64,000 nt of DNA from Pardosa pseudoannulata (taxonomy: Eukaryota; Arthropoda; Arachnida; Araneae; Lycosidae): assembly GCA_032207245.1 (NCBI GenBank), contig CM063499.1, positions 83,932,666 through 83,996,665 on the forward strand, written 5' to 3'. The translations under genes and the position numbers were made by a program. Shown here piece after piece: positions 48,167 through 60,782 of this stretch; the stretch's first letter is position 1, and each line of letters begins with the position of its first letter. The notes under the pieces are model-generated. The model saw only the letters and a list, made by a program, of their open reading frames with translations, had not been told where the DNA came from and made no database searches.

Positions 48167-48895
48167 TGATGTTATCCAAGAAAATAATGATTTATGGGTT
48201 TTGTGACACTAGACATTATTGCCTAATATTTATGTAATAATAAAAATATTGGATATTTCTCAAAGGAAAAATATACTCATACTTTCATGCTAAACATGAT
48301 AATTTGCCAAATATAGTTAGTTAATCCCAATTATTCAGTTTTTGTTTCATAGCCTATAATAGTTAAATTTTGTGAGAATATCAACTTTTGAGGTCTACAA
48401 CAAAGACAGAAAAAAATGGTGGTTCTCATTGTGTCATAGGAATTGGCGACTTTAAAATACTACAAAATTTCCATGTTTTGGAAATTTTCAAAATTCTCTT
48501 CCCCAAAAACCCGTTTTTTTTCCGGGTTTAAACTGGGTTTTTTTCCACTCCTCACAACTCTACTTAGAGATTATATTTCTAATGAAATTATTACATCTTC
48601 AGTTAGTATGGTGATTTTAAAAACAAAATATAATACTATTTGCAAAATCTAAAACGTGGTAATTTTTAACAATGCAAAAAAAAAAAAAAAAAAAATGAAA
48701 TGAAATGAAATTCTTCATTGAAAAAACCAATTTTTATGGCGATCCTTAAATGAAAAGTATGCCAATATAAAAGATAAAATACTAGTTTAAAAAGCAAATC
48801 AAGTGTCTAGGTAGGAGTGCTAGATAGGATATAAGCTTATGTAAATTCTTTACATAATTTTAAATCCTAGGTTACATTTTAAACTGTATAATATG
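48167..48895. other. AT-rich sequence with a G/C-block relic
   Basis: At about 48500-48550 the AAACCC/GGGTTTTT pattern of 25080-25247 recurs in diverged form. A run of A followed by (AATGA)n-like TGAAATGAAATG lies at 48675-48710. No gene. Confidence 0.5.
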
Positions 48896-48897
48896 TT

Positions 48898-49668
48898 CAT
48901 GGTTTCCGCGCACCTGGAAAGTCATGGAAAATCATGGATTTAGACAATGGATTAATTTTGTCATGGAAAGTCTTGATTTTTCAAGTAAAATAAGTAAAAG
49001 TCATGGATCCGCTAAACTACCGATTAAAAAAATGCATTGAATTGTTTAATTCTATATTTACTTGTCACTTGACTGAAGTTACTGAGTTTGGTATTTATGT
49101 ACCTATTGACCAAGTAAAATTTGTTCACCAAGGAAACTCAAAGCAAGAAAGCTTAATGGGTGGATAAATGTATATTATTCTGGTTTTTTCTTAAATTGTA
49201 GATTAAAATTTTATTAATATAATAATAATTATTTTTTAATAAAAATTAGTTAAGATTTTCGCACAAAATATAAATTTATCTCTAGGGATATTGTATATAA
49301 ACATTATAGGGTTATGTTTGGCTATTATTCATGGTCACCCGGATAATACCAAAGTACCCTGAATTCAAATTGAAAACATTTTGATTGAAAAATTGCTATA
49401 TGATTAAACTTAGGTATGTAGATACAACAATTTATTTTTATGTATGTGAGTTTATTAACACTTATAAAGTAAGTGTATAGTTTTTTTATGATAAAATTCC
49501 TGTAATTTCTCTAAAAGCATATATTTTATTTGTATGTACATCAGAAGTTTTATTCATATATACTTTTAACGAAAGCTTTTTAAAGTCATGGAAAATGATC
49601 TGCTAAATCAGGGAAAGTCATGAAAAGTCATGGATTTGAAAAATTTTATTTTGGCAGATACCCTTTAT
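48898..49668. repeat. Element-like block with GTCATGGAAA clusters at both ends
   Basis: Clusters of AGTCATGGAAA / AATCATGGATTT occur at 48920-49012 and again at 49583-49636 in the same orientation, bracketing about 570 bp of AT-rich DNA. The outer edges (GGTTTCCGCGCACCTGG and GGCAGATACCC) might be termini, but they are not clear inverted repeats. Confidence 0.45.
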
Positions 49669-52600
49669 TTTAGAGATGAATATAAATTTTTTATTGCCAT
49701 CATTTTATGACAAAAATATGCATAGTGGAAAATATGTGAAGATCTAACAGATAAGAATATTGTTCCGACTTACAAACATGGAGTTTTATTCATTATTCAT
49801 CTTTCCATATAAAGGGTAATCTTCAGATCACCTCACCCGGTTGGGCATATCTCCAGTAAGCAATGTAAGATATTTAACAATGGGAGCGGTTCATAATGAA
49901 TAATTTGTATATCAAGATGCCAGTTACATTAATAATACAATAGTAAAAAGGAAAATATATACATATAAAGTAAATATAAATTAAAAAAGAAGGCAGTTAA
50001 GTAAAAATATCAAAAGTGGTTAAATATGATAAAATGTGAGAAAATATGATTAGAAAGAAATAAAAATGTCTAAAGTAATGAAAAAACAATAATATTAAGA
50101 GAATCGTACAGAAAAAAAATTAAAAATTTTGCATAAGAAAATAATATAGTAAGAAAGAGTAGCATATAAAAGTAGCATTGTAATGCAGCAGGACTATTCC
50201 AAAACAGAGAACTGTAGTGATGGGTAGACAAAAGTATTTAGCTTAGATATTAATGTGTTTAAAGCATACAAGTGCCTAAAAATAGTCATAAAATAAAAGT
50301 GAAAAAGTATTTGAAGAAAGAAAGAAAGAATTTAAATGAGTAAAGAAGCCCTAGGTCTGCTTCTGAACTCCGGGTCTGCGAAATGAGTTTTATTCATTAT
50401 CATACACGTGTTAGATACGGCACATGATTATTACACCATTTGATCCGGACAGCCAATTTCGGTCCTAGAGTTCCAGGGGGGAAATTGCTTGGTATACTGG
50501 CTCCATCTATTCACTAATATATTAACTAAAACTATCCAAGTAATTTTGTAGGATCTTGGGCAACTTTGGAATTATTTTACGTTTTTGACAATATTTTAAT
50601 TTTATTTTCTATTTTCACGTTTTCATTTTTGGTTAGTTGAGCTTTAAATTTTTTATTTTCATTTTTGTTAGTTTATGTCGTTTTAAGTTTATAAAATGAA
50701 TTTTTGCTAAGAAATGAGCTTGAGAAGTGATTTCATCCATTTCTAATATTTTATTATATTTTAATAAAATTATTATTTTTTATTAGCATATTTTAATATT
50801 TACTAATATTCTATTTTATTTCCAATATTTATTTCTAATATTTTATTTACATTTTTAACAATTTTTAATATTAATTTTTATTTTTAATTGTCAATTTTTT
50901 ACTATCTCTTTTATTTATTTTAATTTTTAATTTTTAAATCAATTTTTGCTACTATAAACTTTATACCTCAAGCTGCCTATAATGGGCAGTACACAGCCTG
51001 ATTTTTAAAGATGAAAATATTGTTCTGAAAAAAAGGTTATTTAATATAAGAATTTAGAACCTTACATTTTTCTATCAAAGAATATTCATAAGTTTAAATT
51101 TTATTATTCATCTCAAAATTATACAGCAATATTAAATAATTATTTCGCTTACTAAAGAGTAAAAAAGAATTCTTTTTGAGTATTCTTTGGTAGGAAATAA
51201 TAAGCTTCTAAATTACTGTACTGAATGATATTTCAATGAGTAACTTTTTCATGCTTAAATCGGGCTATTTACTGTCCATTAAAATAAACTGAGAACAAAC
51301 ATTGTTGTCTGAATAATCCAATGTGACTGCCTATTTTTACCAGTTATTGTTCATGAGGTAAATTCCAGGAGGAGCTTCTGCACAGTAAATCGGTACCCAG
51401 CTATCTGCGCATGCTCACGGACTTTGACTTATTTCTATGCTCTTTAGCTCAAGTTCAGGTTTATAATAGTCGGCAAACTATCGCTATTGTTGGAGCATTC
51501 TTATTAATTTTACTTTTGAAAAAGTTAGATAAAGGTTGTTATATTGTTATCTTAATCGCTCAAGTTGGCCAAGAATAATTCAATACAAAGCATGTTTAGC
51601 AAAAATAAAAACAAGACTTAATTTGATAAGAACTTAATAATTTTACAATTGGCAATCTTATAATTTAAATTTTTACAATTGTGCATAAGATAATTTTTAA
51701 TATTTTCTCACTGAAATTTGTACTTTTCATCCCATTTCTAATACACAAAAATATAATTAAAAACTGCCAGTAGCATTGTTTTAATCTTTACACATATTTT
51801 ATAGTCATACACATAAACATTTTGGCTTGACACATGATTTGAAAATTAATTCTTATTTAATACAAACTCATTTTATCATTTCTTTATACAAACTTTTGTT
51901 GAAACCAATTGGGAAAGTATCTAAATCTTATTCCTTAATTTAGCATGCTTAGATTTAATTTATTTTTAAATTTAACATTATATACATTGTGTCAATATTT
52001 TACTGTATTCAAAAAATATATTTCAATCATCATGATCTTTTTTTTGCTTTCAATTTAAGAGCAACTTATTAGCTAGAAATTGAATTCGGTAAATTTGCAT
52101 AATGTTATGCACACTTGACAGAGGAACTTATACTACAGTTTAAATGCCATAGGAACTACACAAGAGTTGATCTTGTCATAAGATATAATTAAGTTAAAAA
52201 TTATGAAATTATTTTTATGGTTTTGAACAGTTGTGGAAAACAAATGTCGAACTTTTGATATATTTTCTTTGTCTTTATTCAATGAAGCAACTCTGTTAAT
52301 GTATATTTACCATTTTTTTAACTTTTAAGAATGTAAATACTAATTAATATTTCTATTTACCACATATTTTACTTGTGACTTTTTTTATTGTATAATTCTT
52401 TACATATTAACGTTACTTATTACGTATTATGTAAAACAGTTTCAAATACTTGTTGAATGCTTTTTAATGATTACAAAATTTTAAGTTATATGATTTTTTT
52501 TTAATATCTGATATATGTCCAATTAGAAAAATTTCAAGAAATCATAATAGTTTATACAAATATGAGATTGGCAAAAATAATTATACTGACAATTTAACAA

Positions 52601-54042
52601 ATTATCCACAGTCATAATATAATTTTTTTCTTTTCTGTAGTCTTACATATTTTACAATTAGTTTTCAGTTCAGCAGTTTAAATTAGCTCTCCTCTATGAT
52701 ACTTTGTTGTAAAAATCCAAAAAAGGGAAATTGAATTGATAGTAAATTTTAATTAATATGGTTCACATTTGAAAGTTGACAAAATAAAAAAAACGAAATA
52801 ATATAAAATAATAAATGTGTGAACACTGCTGTGAATTTTTATAGCCAAAAAAACACCCAAATAAATACTGCTTATATTCTTTATAGCAGTATTTATCAAG
52901 TATTCATCTAGCTTTTCCATTGTCAAAACATTTTTGGCTGCTAAAATAATATCTTCACAAAATACAATTTTGAATTATTTCAGAAATAAATTTGGCCAAC
53001 ATATATCTTGACCATTAGAAATATATACTATAAATATTTTACAAGGAAAAAAAGAAATACTTTATGAAAAAGGAAACAGTAAATTTTCCAGAATAAATTA
53101 AGTTCAGTAAAATGAGAAACTGACTGAAAAAGAGCTTAGATATAAAAAAGTACGATAATAAATTGATGATAGTTTAATAATACAGCCTTCACTACACTTT
53201 GTTCAGAATAATACTTATCTATAAAACAGACCAACTACAAAGAAATATTGCTAAAATAATATCACAGACACAATTTTACACTACTGAAAAGAGGAAAATG
53301 ATTTCTGGTATTTTTCTTTTATAAATTAATATATTTCTCAGATTTTCACACAAATTATCTTCACCATTTTCTGATCTTTGAAAGTTATACACACAGAAGC
53401 TTATAGGTAGCGTATAAAACTAGAATTTTTACAACGCTCTGAATTTTAATTTTTTAATGACATACTTGAGAAAATAAATTAGAAAAGTTCATAATTTATA
53501 ATGACAATTTTGGAATAAGTTACTGTTGGTTTGTTAAACTACATTTCAGCCATTTTGAATACATTATATATAAACAAAATGTATCAGGTTTGCAAGATTG
53601 AACTTTTTATTTACAAATTTGTAAATGATATTAAAATTTTACTTTTAAGAGGTAAAACTAAATGGTATTCAAGTCTTAGATTTTAAATTTATATTATATT
53701 AAGTACTTCCTACACTAAGTTGTAAAACTTTACAGAAATCTAAGGAAATACAGCTGAGAACTTTGGAATGAATTATATCAAAACAACTGTGTACATTATT
53801 AATAAAGAGATTATCATTATATAGTTATCTCATAACTATATTATTATTATAGTATACCATATTATATAGTTATGCTATACATTATAATAGTTATTATATA
53901 GTTATACCATAGTGATAGCATCCACAATCTCAAATAACAGGAAATTAAATAAAAACACATGAAATATATGCAATAATGCTGTTATTATGTAGAATATCTT
54001 GCTTTCTTTAATACAACTAAATCTTATTAAAACTTTGGGACT
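49669..54042. other. Long AT-rich stretch without supported genes
   Basis: No domain, no terminal repeats and no RNA gene recognised, apart from the short GC-richer module at 51370-51418. A self-complementary TATAGTTAT-rich stretch occurs at 53818-53915. GC-richer islands at about 49770-49885 and 50350-50500 are unassigned. Confidence 0.45.
51370..51418 (-). repeat. Recurrent GC-richer module, minus copy
   Basis: Reads on minus GAGCATGCGCAGATAGCTGG followed by GTACCGATTTACTGTGC and AGAAGCTCCTCC. The same about 47-bp module occurs at 56001-56063, 61066-61109 and 61131-61178. Confidence 0.8.
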
Positions 54043-55496
54043 ACTTAAGAATTGGGTACAGCCTGCTATTTTTGGCGATTTTTTTTGGCGCCAATCACGC
54101 CAACTCCTTCGAGCGGAGTTACCGGAAGGCTGACGTTTTGAACGGCAACGGATTTTCGGCGCGACTAAATTAACTGACTTATTTTATTGTGAAATAATGT
54201 ACTAATTTTGCAATTAATGGCAAAAATGTTGAAAATTGCGTAAAATGATATTTATATTAATACAAATTTTGTTTATTCATGTTATTTTTTTAATATTAAT
54301 TGGTTGTTAATTTTAAATCATTAAAAATTGATTATTTTTGTTTTTTAATATTCTTAAAATATTTCCTGACTTTAAGCACACAAAACAATTAAAAATAGAT
54401 AAATTAGAAATAAAAAATAAAACATACGCAAAGTTTTTTTTTTAATTTTCAAACATTAAAAGGTTAGTACTTTTTAATTTTTTAAATAAATTTTTAATTT
54501 ATCAAAAGTTTTTTTAACCAAGGGGGGCCTGCCCCCCTTGACCCCCCGTAAATGTTAATATAAAAATTTATTAAAAATGTAATAAATTAATTTTTTATTA
54601 TTATTTTTTATAATATTCTTAAAATATTTCCTAATTTTAAACACACAAAAAAATTTGAAAATTTTGAAAATTTCATTTTAAAAGATAAATCAGAAATAAA
54701 AAAAAAATAACTAAAACATCCGCAGAGATTTTTAATTTTCAAAGAACATTAAAAGGTTAGTACTTTCTAATTTTTTAAATAAATTTTTGAGTTATCAAAA
54801 AGTTTTTTAACCAAGGGGGGCTCTGCCCCCCCCCCATAAATGTTATTACAAATAGTATAAAAATTTATTAAAAATGTGATATTTTTTATATACATATGAA
54901 AAATAAAATAAATGCACACTAACTGCATCTAAAAAATATTGCTTAAATCCGCAACCGTTCAAAAAACATATAAAAACCTTCCTTCACTTCACACGAAAGA
55001 GTTTACAATTAAAGTAACATGAAATATCACTTGAAATTAAAAAAACATAAGCACTTACTTTTTAGGCGTTGGATGCACTTCCACTGGATCAATCTTTAAG
55101 TTAGATCAGATTCATATCATTCTTACACACCAAACATTCATATTTATTATTGATAAGCCCCTCATTCACACACACACACAAAAACCAAACAGAAGTGCAT
55201 CAAACAATATCCTCAGGCGAAAATGGCAGAAAACGAGTATAACCAGTTTGAATATTGCGTTAAAAGTGCCGTTAACCGCTAAACCAATAGAAATTAAGCG
55301 CATTTAAACAAAGAACTAATAGAAATTAGGCGAACTGAAACGTAACGAAAGGGTTACATAAAAAGAACGGCCTCTAAATTGTACATAAGCGAAAAAATAT
55401 CACGGCGAGGAGAGGAGAAAGCAGTCTGGGTTACCAGATTTGGCGCTTTATCGCCACCTGATTTGGCGCCTATTAGCGTGTACCCAATTCTTAAGT
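54043..55496. mobile_element. 1.45-kb DNA transposon with 18-bp TIRs, non-coding
   Basis: Perfect 18-bp inverted termini ACTTAAGAATTGGGTACA (54043-54060; reverse at 55479-55496). Several TTTGGCG motifs, some as the palindrome TTGGCGCCAA, follow inside both ends (54060-54105 and 55439-55472). The interior contains a tandem duplication and two G-run/C-run hairpins (near 54520 and 54817). No transposase is visible, and no target duplication is clear. Superfamily unknown. Confidence 0.8.
54345..54885. repeat. Tandem duplication inside the TIR element
   Basis: Two diverged units (about 54345-54590 and 54605-54885) share ATTCTTAAAATATTTCCT, AACATTAAAAGGTTAGTACT, then AACCAAGGGGGG..CCCCCC and TAAAAATTTATTAAAAATGT. 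Confidence 0.85.
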
Positions 55497-56000
55497 GAAC
55501 CCCAAACGGGGGACAAACGGTATTAATTTTACTACTTATCTGAAATTCTTGGAACCTGAAGTAGCATTCAGTCAATTTCTCAAATCTCTAAGACAAATAA
55601 CAGGAAACAGCACATTTATTCCGCCTTTTTAGCATGCATTTATAAAAAACTGACCGTTGTTAAAAGATTTTACCATATTCTGCCTTTCACTCTGATCTAT
55701 AAATAAAGTAATTAATAAAACTTTAGATAAATCTGCTGATCTCATCGACAAAACTTAGAAATCCCGCATATAATCATCAGCTATATAAACAAACACTTCA
55801 TGGCGACAGTTTGGCTACTAATTTGATGTTGCCAATATGGTTACTATTAGGATTAAATTTGGCATTTGCTATGCCAAGCGTATCAAGGGTTACCACAGTA
55901 TCTTTCGGTGAAACGGTACCGAAATAGATTTTCAAAGTCCAAGCGCATGCGCATTAGAGCAGAACAGGTAGAAAACGACATAAAAATACGGGTAAGTCCG
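55497..56000. other. Mixed sequence with a GCGCATGCGC palindrome
   Basis: No gene supported. A GCGCATGCGC palindrome at 55943-55952 and TTTCGGTGAAACGGTACCG at about 55903 lie upstream of the recurrent module. The frame 55866-56105 has no recognisable domain. Confidence 0.4.
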
Positions 56001-56063
56001 CGAGCATGCGCACATAGCTGGGTACCGATTCACTGTGCAGAAGCTCCTCGTGCAGAAGCTCCT
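56001..56063 (+). repeat. Recurrent GC-richer module, plus copy
   Basis: CGAGCATGCGCACATAGCTG, then GGTACCGATTCACTGTGC. The last 15 bp GTGCAGAAGCTCCTC is duplicated in tandem (56034-56063), immediately before the jockey-type 3' tail. Confidence 0.85.
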
Positions 56064-56065
56064 CT

Positions 56066-56835
56066 GGACACTGGACACTGGAATAATGCATTTTGGGGTA
56101 CCTAGGGCCGGAGGCCCTTTATCCCCGATAGTAGACATTTATATGTGTTCAACATTACACTCATTACTGGCCGACATTTGAATAATAATTATGGAAAAGG
56201 GAGAGGAGAAGGAAAGAAGAGCACATACATAAAACAAGAAAAAATAAATCAAAGTATACATTTATAAAATAATATCAAATTTGCCCTAATTTTTTTTTTA
56301 TATATTTATTTATTTATTTATTTTTTATTTATTTTTTTTTTATTATTTTTTTCCACTCTGAAAGAACTCTTAACAAAAGTCAAGACATTAATATAGAACA
56401 ATGCACACAATTAAATATTAATACAAGAGGTTGGTTAGATAACAGAAGAAAGAGATAATAGAGTTTCAGAGGGTTTTAGTTATATATAAAATATATATAA
56501 GTTTTTTTTTATGGGCAAAAAGATATTTACAATAAAAAGAGATAAAAAAAAAGACACTCAAAACTGTGGGCGAATTCCCGTCAATATGGTTGAAGCTCTG
56601 GGACGACGCCTGTTTTCCCAGGGGTCATAGTCAGGGAGATTGAGAACTTCATCATTATTGACATTTCTTAGGTTAAAGAAAAATTTTGTTGATAGCTTTG
56701 CTATAAAGTCTCTAACGGGATCAATGTTCAGAGTATCGTGAATGATATCATTTCTTAGGTACCTAGGAGCATTAATAATACCCCGGAGAGTTTTATTTTG
56801 GATAGTTTGCAGTCTCTGGATCTGAGTGTTGGAAG
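56066..56835 (-). mobile_element. Jockey-type retrotransposon 3' end
   Basis: On minus it contains the ORF2 C-terminus (56835-56558), an AT-rich 3' UTR, a self-complementary CCTCCGGCCCTAGG-type element and a tail of repeated TCCAGTG (56066-56085) instead of poly(A). The terminal 200 bp recur at 60783-60993. The 5' side is cut off at the TIR element 56836-57464. Confidence 0.75.
56558..56835 (-). pseudogene. Jockey-type ORF2 C-terminal fragment
   Basis: About 92 codons ending in a stop at 56558: IQRLQTIQNKTLRGIINAPR followed by YLRNDIIHDTLNI and VRDFIAKLSTKFF. The pattern I-Q-x-x-Q-N-K-x-L-R-x-I..AP..Y-x-R-N-x-x-I-H-x-x-L is typical of the segment after the RT domain in jockey/X-element proteins. 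Catalytic RT blocks are absent. The open frame continues upstream to 56959 only by chance fusion with the TIR element, where it reads VNITWRQFG, also seen at 20806. So the frame is a chimera of two elements. Confidence 0.82.
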
Positions 56836-57307
56836 TCCTAATTCCAAGTTCCAGGGGCCCCGCCGCCCTGTTTTTGGCTCTATTTTTGTACAAGTGATTA
56901 CCAAATTGTCGCCAAGTGATGTTTACAATTTTGTGTATTAAGTTTATACTCAATTTCAAAACATATTTTGAACAAAAAAGGTTTGAAATTTTGTTAAGGT
57001 GAGTATAAATTTAAATTTGAGTTTTTAATCTATTTAAAGGGGCTTTTGTACTGTTTATTGAACTAGACAGTGCGGAATTTTTGCAATAGGTGCAAATTAT
57101 GCAAAATATAAGCATTAATTTATATTTAGGTAATTATGCTTATAAAATACTTAGTTATATTTATAAAATACAGTTGCTATTTAATGAAATTATTTTAAAA
57201 CTATCAAAAGGTTAATTGTATACAAGATATTTCCCCAGTTTTAGAAATCGCTGCCAATGTACTTACCAGCCAATCACAGTCTGAGTGGAATACCCGGTTC
57301 TAGGAGC

Positions 57308-57365
<58 letters not shown>

Positions 57366-57464
57366 GGTTTGCCAGAAAACTGGGTTCTAGAATTTGGCAA
57401 CATCACCCACACTTGGCGTAGCCACTGAACTGGGAGTAGCTGCCCCCGAACTGGGGTATGACCC
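56836..57464 (-). mobile_element. Second copy of the G-rich-TIR element
   Basis: Matches 20126-20897 in reverse: shared TTGCAAAAATTCCGCACTGT, ATCACTTGGCGACAATTTGG and GCCAAATTCTAGAACCC parts and a GGGTCATACCCCAGTTC terminus at 57464. The middle is shorter and differs, with about 50 A at 57311-57361. Confidence 0.75.
57311..57361. repeat. Poly(A) run of about 50
   Basis: An uninterrupted A homopolymer inside the G-rich-TIR element copy. No matching retroposed sequence was recognised upstream. Confidence 0.95.
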
Positions 57465-58151
57465 TAAAAATCATAGGCAATAGAACTGTTTCCGTAAACA
57501 TATAACATCAATAAAAGTTTAAATCAATCCCGAGTCGTCATCTCCAGATCGGAAATTCTAGAAAACATGAAATGTCATTGCTGTCCGAAGAGACAGAAGA
57601 GTAATCAACACAAAACATGTTATCCTGACATTCGAACTACCAAAACTCCCTACTTCCGTCAAAGCAGGCTTCTTAAACTGCTCCATTTCTTGCTAATATT
57701 ATTATCTCGTTCATTTTTATGGCGCACGTAAAACGTGCGTAGTTAGAATTGAGCATCATAGCTGCATAACGTGGATGTTCTTAAGTTTTCCCTTTCAGGT
57801 TTCATCAATGTTTGTAACCTGCAATGTTGTAAATCCCTGTTAATGCTTGTAATAAAAGAACTCTGTATTAATTGGAATCTGGCAACACCAGACAGATAAA
57901 CAGAAAAAACAAGAGAATTCTGTTTTTGGATTAAGAACATGAGAACGATAACTTCAAGCTTAAAATGTACATATAACGTGATTTGTGATTTGTGAATAAA
58001 TATGTTTTCGTGAACATCTGCATATTATATTAAGGCCTCTAAAACACTACACTTTTTTTACTCTATACTATGTATATGCTTGTCTTACATATTTTAAAAT
58101 TATTTTGAATAATTATCGCCCAAAAATCTAAATATAGATCTTTAAATTACC
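57465..58151. other. No gene seen
   Basis: Contains AATAAAAGAACTC and TCTGGCAACACCAG near 57851-57890, which recall LTR ends, but there are no paired boundaries. The frame at 57743-57940 on minus has no known domain. Confidence 0.4.
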
Positions 58152-58324
58152 ACGACCGAACGATGACCGACGAATAGGGGACTGTTTTTTGGTACCACAA
58201 CTCGTAGGTTCAAGTCCCACTGCTGACATGGATTTGCGTAGCCATTAGGACGGTTGTAGGTCCTGGTTTTAATAGTTCTTGTTTAGCAATATAGTAAACC
58301 GTAGCACTCCAAACCACACAAAAC
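58152..58324 (+). mobile_element. tRNA-derived SINE, variant copy
   Basis: CGACCGAACGATGACCGACG start, box B GGTTCAAGTCCCACTGCTG, GACATGGATTTGCGTAGCC, GTAGGTCCTGG and tail GTAGCACTCCAAACC. It is the same subfamily as the fragment at 961-1075, including upstream sequence. Confidence 0.85.
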
Positions 58325-58404
58325 CGATACTTAAAAAAACTAATAAATGCAGTTAAAATATGAATAAAATATTTATATCATGGATATTTTTAAAACTCTT
58401 ACAA

Positions 58405-58800
58405 GTAACTTCCTAGAGGAGCGATAATTTATTCATATTGATGTATTCATATTAATTTATTGATATTGATGTATTTCATTTATTCATATTTTATTTCAAA
58501 TTCAGTTAAAAGGATTCTAAGACTTTTACTATAAATTAACAAAACTCATATGTGCTGTACTAGTTTTCGTTGAGTAAGAAGATTAATTAATTTGAAGATC
58601 CAGTCATAAGTATACAGTTAATAATGGATATATTTCAGTGATCATCAATGTTGTTACCTTTACGTACCTAAATGAAGATGTTTGCACACACTACATTATG
58701 CATACCTTTTTATTACTTTTAATGGATTGCAAATTAACTTTCTTCGAATTTTAACCCTTTGAGTTTGATCCGAACAATATCCGAATGGGTAGATTGGTAA
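58405..58800 (+). repeat. Low-copy repeat shared with 4865-5165
   Basis: Same order of short matches as the 4.9-kb block, ending in a SINE head remnant (CCGAACAATATCCGAATGGG). No coding sequence. Confidence 0.6.
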
Positions 58801-59447
58801 TAGGATAGGCTGATAGAAAAATAGAGGTGATTGCTAATAGGTTTTTTTTTATATTTAATTCTCTTATGTATCAATATTATGCTACGTATACAGAAAACAC
58901 TTTTATTAAGAAAGGTTCGGCCCTAAGGCAGGAGGGTACCTTTAGATAAGCTTTACGTCTACTTTCCGTGTATTTAAAGATTTACGGTAACCAAACAGGT
59001 TTGGGGCTGCCATTCAGTATTAGAAAAGGAGTTGTTATTGTTCATCTTTTAGTAATTTGTTTAAAATAGAAGATAAAGGAACATTACATTTACTCAGCTA
59101 ACAGCAATTAGCTTCTTAATATATTGGAACTTATATTCTAAATAATTGCTTAAATATGTTATTTTATGTTGGACAATATAAAGTAATATATGTTTCGTTG
59201 AAGTAATGATTTTTGCAATTTTTGGGCTAAACACCTCTTTAGATTATTTTTCATTTTCGTGATTTCATTTCAAATAATATTACGTGTCAAAAATCATAAA
59301 ATAAAAATAACATTTAAGTATAATAAATATATCTCTTGCATACTTTGAAACCAACACATATGAAGCACAAAAAAATATACTCATGGGAAAGCTATTTACT
59401 TTACAATTACAAATCAGAATAATTAATCTCGAGTGTTCTACAGTTGT
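58801..59447. other. No gene seen
   Basis: AT-rich with a slightly GC-richer patch at 58915-59010 (GGCAGGAGGGTACC). No supported feature. Confidence 0.4.
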
Positions 59448-59600
59448 CTTGTCGAATGATGGCCGGATGTGTGACGCGCTCTATTTATTAGTAGAATTGG
59501 CAGGATCGAATCCCACTACTGGCATGGATGGTGGTAGTAGTGTGCCGCTCTGGTCGCATTAGCTTTCGTGTAGCAAAACAGTATACCGTAGCGCAAGCTA
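59448..59600 (+). mobile_element. tRNA-derived SINE, degraded copy
   Basis: GTCGAATGATGGCCGGATG head, box B GGATCGAATCCCACTACTG, CATTAGCTTTCGTGTAGC and CCGTAGCGC tail. The internal body is shortened. Confidence 0.8.
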
Positions 59601-60782
59601 AGGCAAATTTACTTTATTTTGCTATAATAATTATTGTACTTTTATTATATTCGCTGTTTTAACGATAAGTTTGCAAAAGAAAAGTTGTAGATTTAGTATC
59701 CTTTCCTTAATTTTACAAAATGTCGAAGTTAAAGGGAATATCTGAAAATCTGGAAGTAAATGCATATTCAGAATGATGATAAATCTCTGATTTTTTTTTT
59801 TATTGCAGTTCCTTAAAAAAAAGTTATTCTTATGGCACGAATGGGTTTTATGCAGCACCTTTACGTCACTTCTTATCCATATTTCTTTTCAACTTCGAAA
59901 TAAAAAATTTTAAGCTGAATTTTTTTCTTAGCTTATAGAAAGAAGTATGTAACCGTGTGCATATGTTATATTTTGTGAGTCAAAACCACGTACTTAAAAA
60001 TATTTTTTTAGTGTTCAATATTTGTCGAAAGGAGATAACGTGGACGTTGATTATTTATGGAAACATCTGGACCTTAGAAAACCCGACCTCATAATGCCAT
60101 ATAGGTTACCTCAAAATGCGGGGAAAGAAATGAATTCGAAGACCTGAACAGATGTTTTTTCAAACAAAATCCCATTATGCTTTGGCGCCGTTTTGCTATG
60201 GTTGGCTGGGAATTTACTTAAAGGCTTATCACACGGAGTTTAAAAATGCACAGACAACTGTTTCACCCTGCAGTTTCGACCGATTTTTCAGGTTATAGGG
60301 TTACTATGTCGTCGAAGAGGTCGTACCAAATTTTGGCTTGGAATCGCTTATAAGCGACCGTACGAATATCACCAGGCTTAAAAAAAAAATTTCGGACCTG
60401 GTAGTTCTTACAGCTTTGTAACCAAGGGAATATTTAGAGCTAGTCTAATATTTTTCAATATTTTAAAATTATATTTCCAATATTTTAAAACATGCATTTG
60501 ATGGTATTTGAACTTTATATGCGATTCTTATCTGTTTTGTGATTGCCCCTTGAACTAATAATAAAAACCTTTTGCCATAGTCAATATTGTACATAGTACT
60601 CAAAAAGGAACACTTGATAAAAATTTGAATAAAAAACAAGATCTAGAAGAAGAGCATTGCTCAAAAATCATTCTATTAAAATATACTAAGTCTGAAATAA
60701 AACAATTTCATTTCAGTGTAAACAATAAATCGTATAGAATAATATTTCTAGAATATTCAATTAAAAATGTCCATGAATAAAT
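59601..60782. other. No gene seen
   Basis: Contains a GC-richer section (about 60040-60430) with no terminal repeats or long frames. The minus frame at 59631-59858 looks random. Confidence 0.4.

Noticed and set aside
53818..53915. Possible structured RNA in the TATAGTTAT-rich stretch
   Set aside because: Low-complexity AT sequence; self-complementarity is expected and no conserved stem-loop was recognised.
55354..55575. 73-residue minus-strand frame
   Set aside because: Spans the terminal repeat of the non-coding TIR element; no domain.
56558..56959. 133-residue single protein on minus
   Set aside because: The upstream third is the G-rich-TIR element (also present at 20126-20897); only the downstream part is jockey-type coding sequence.
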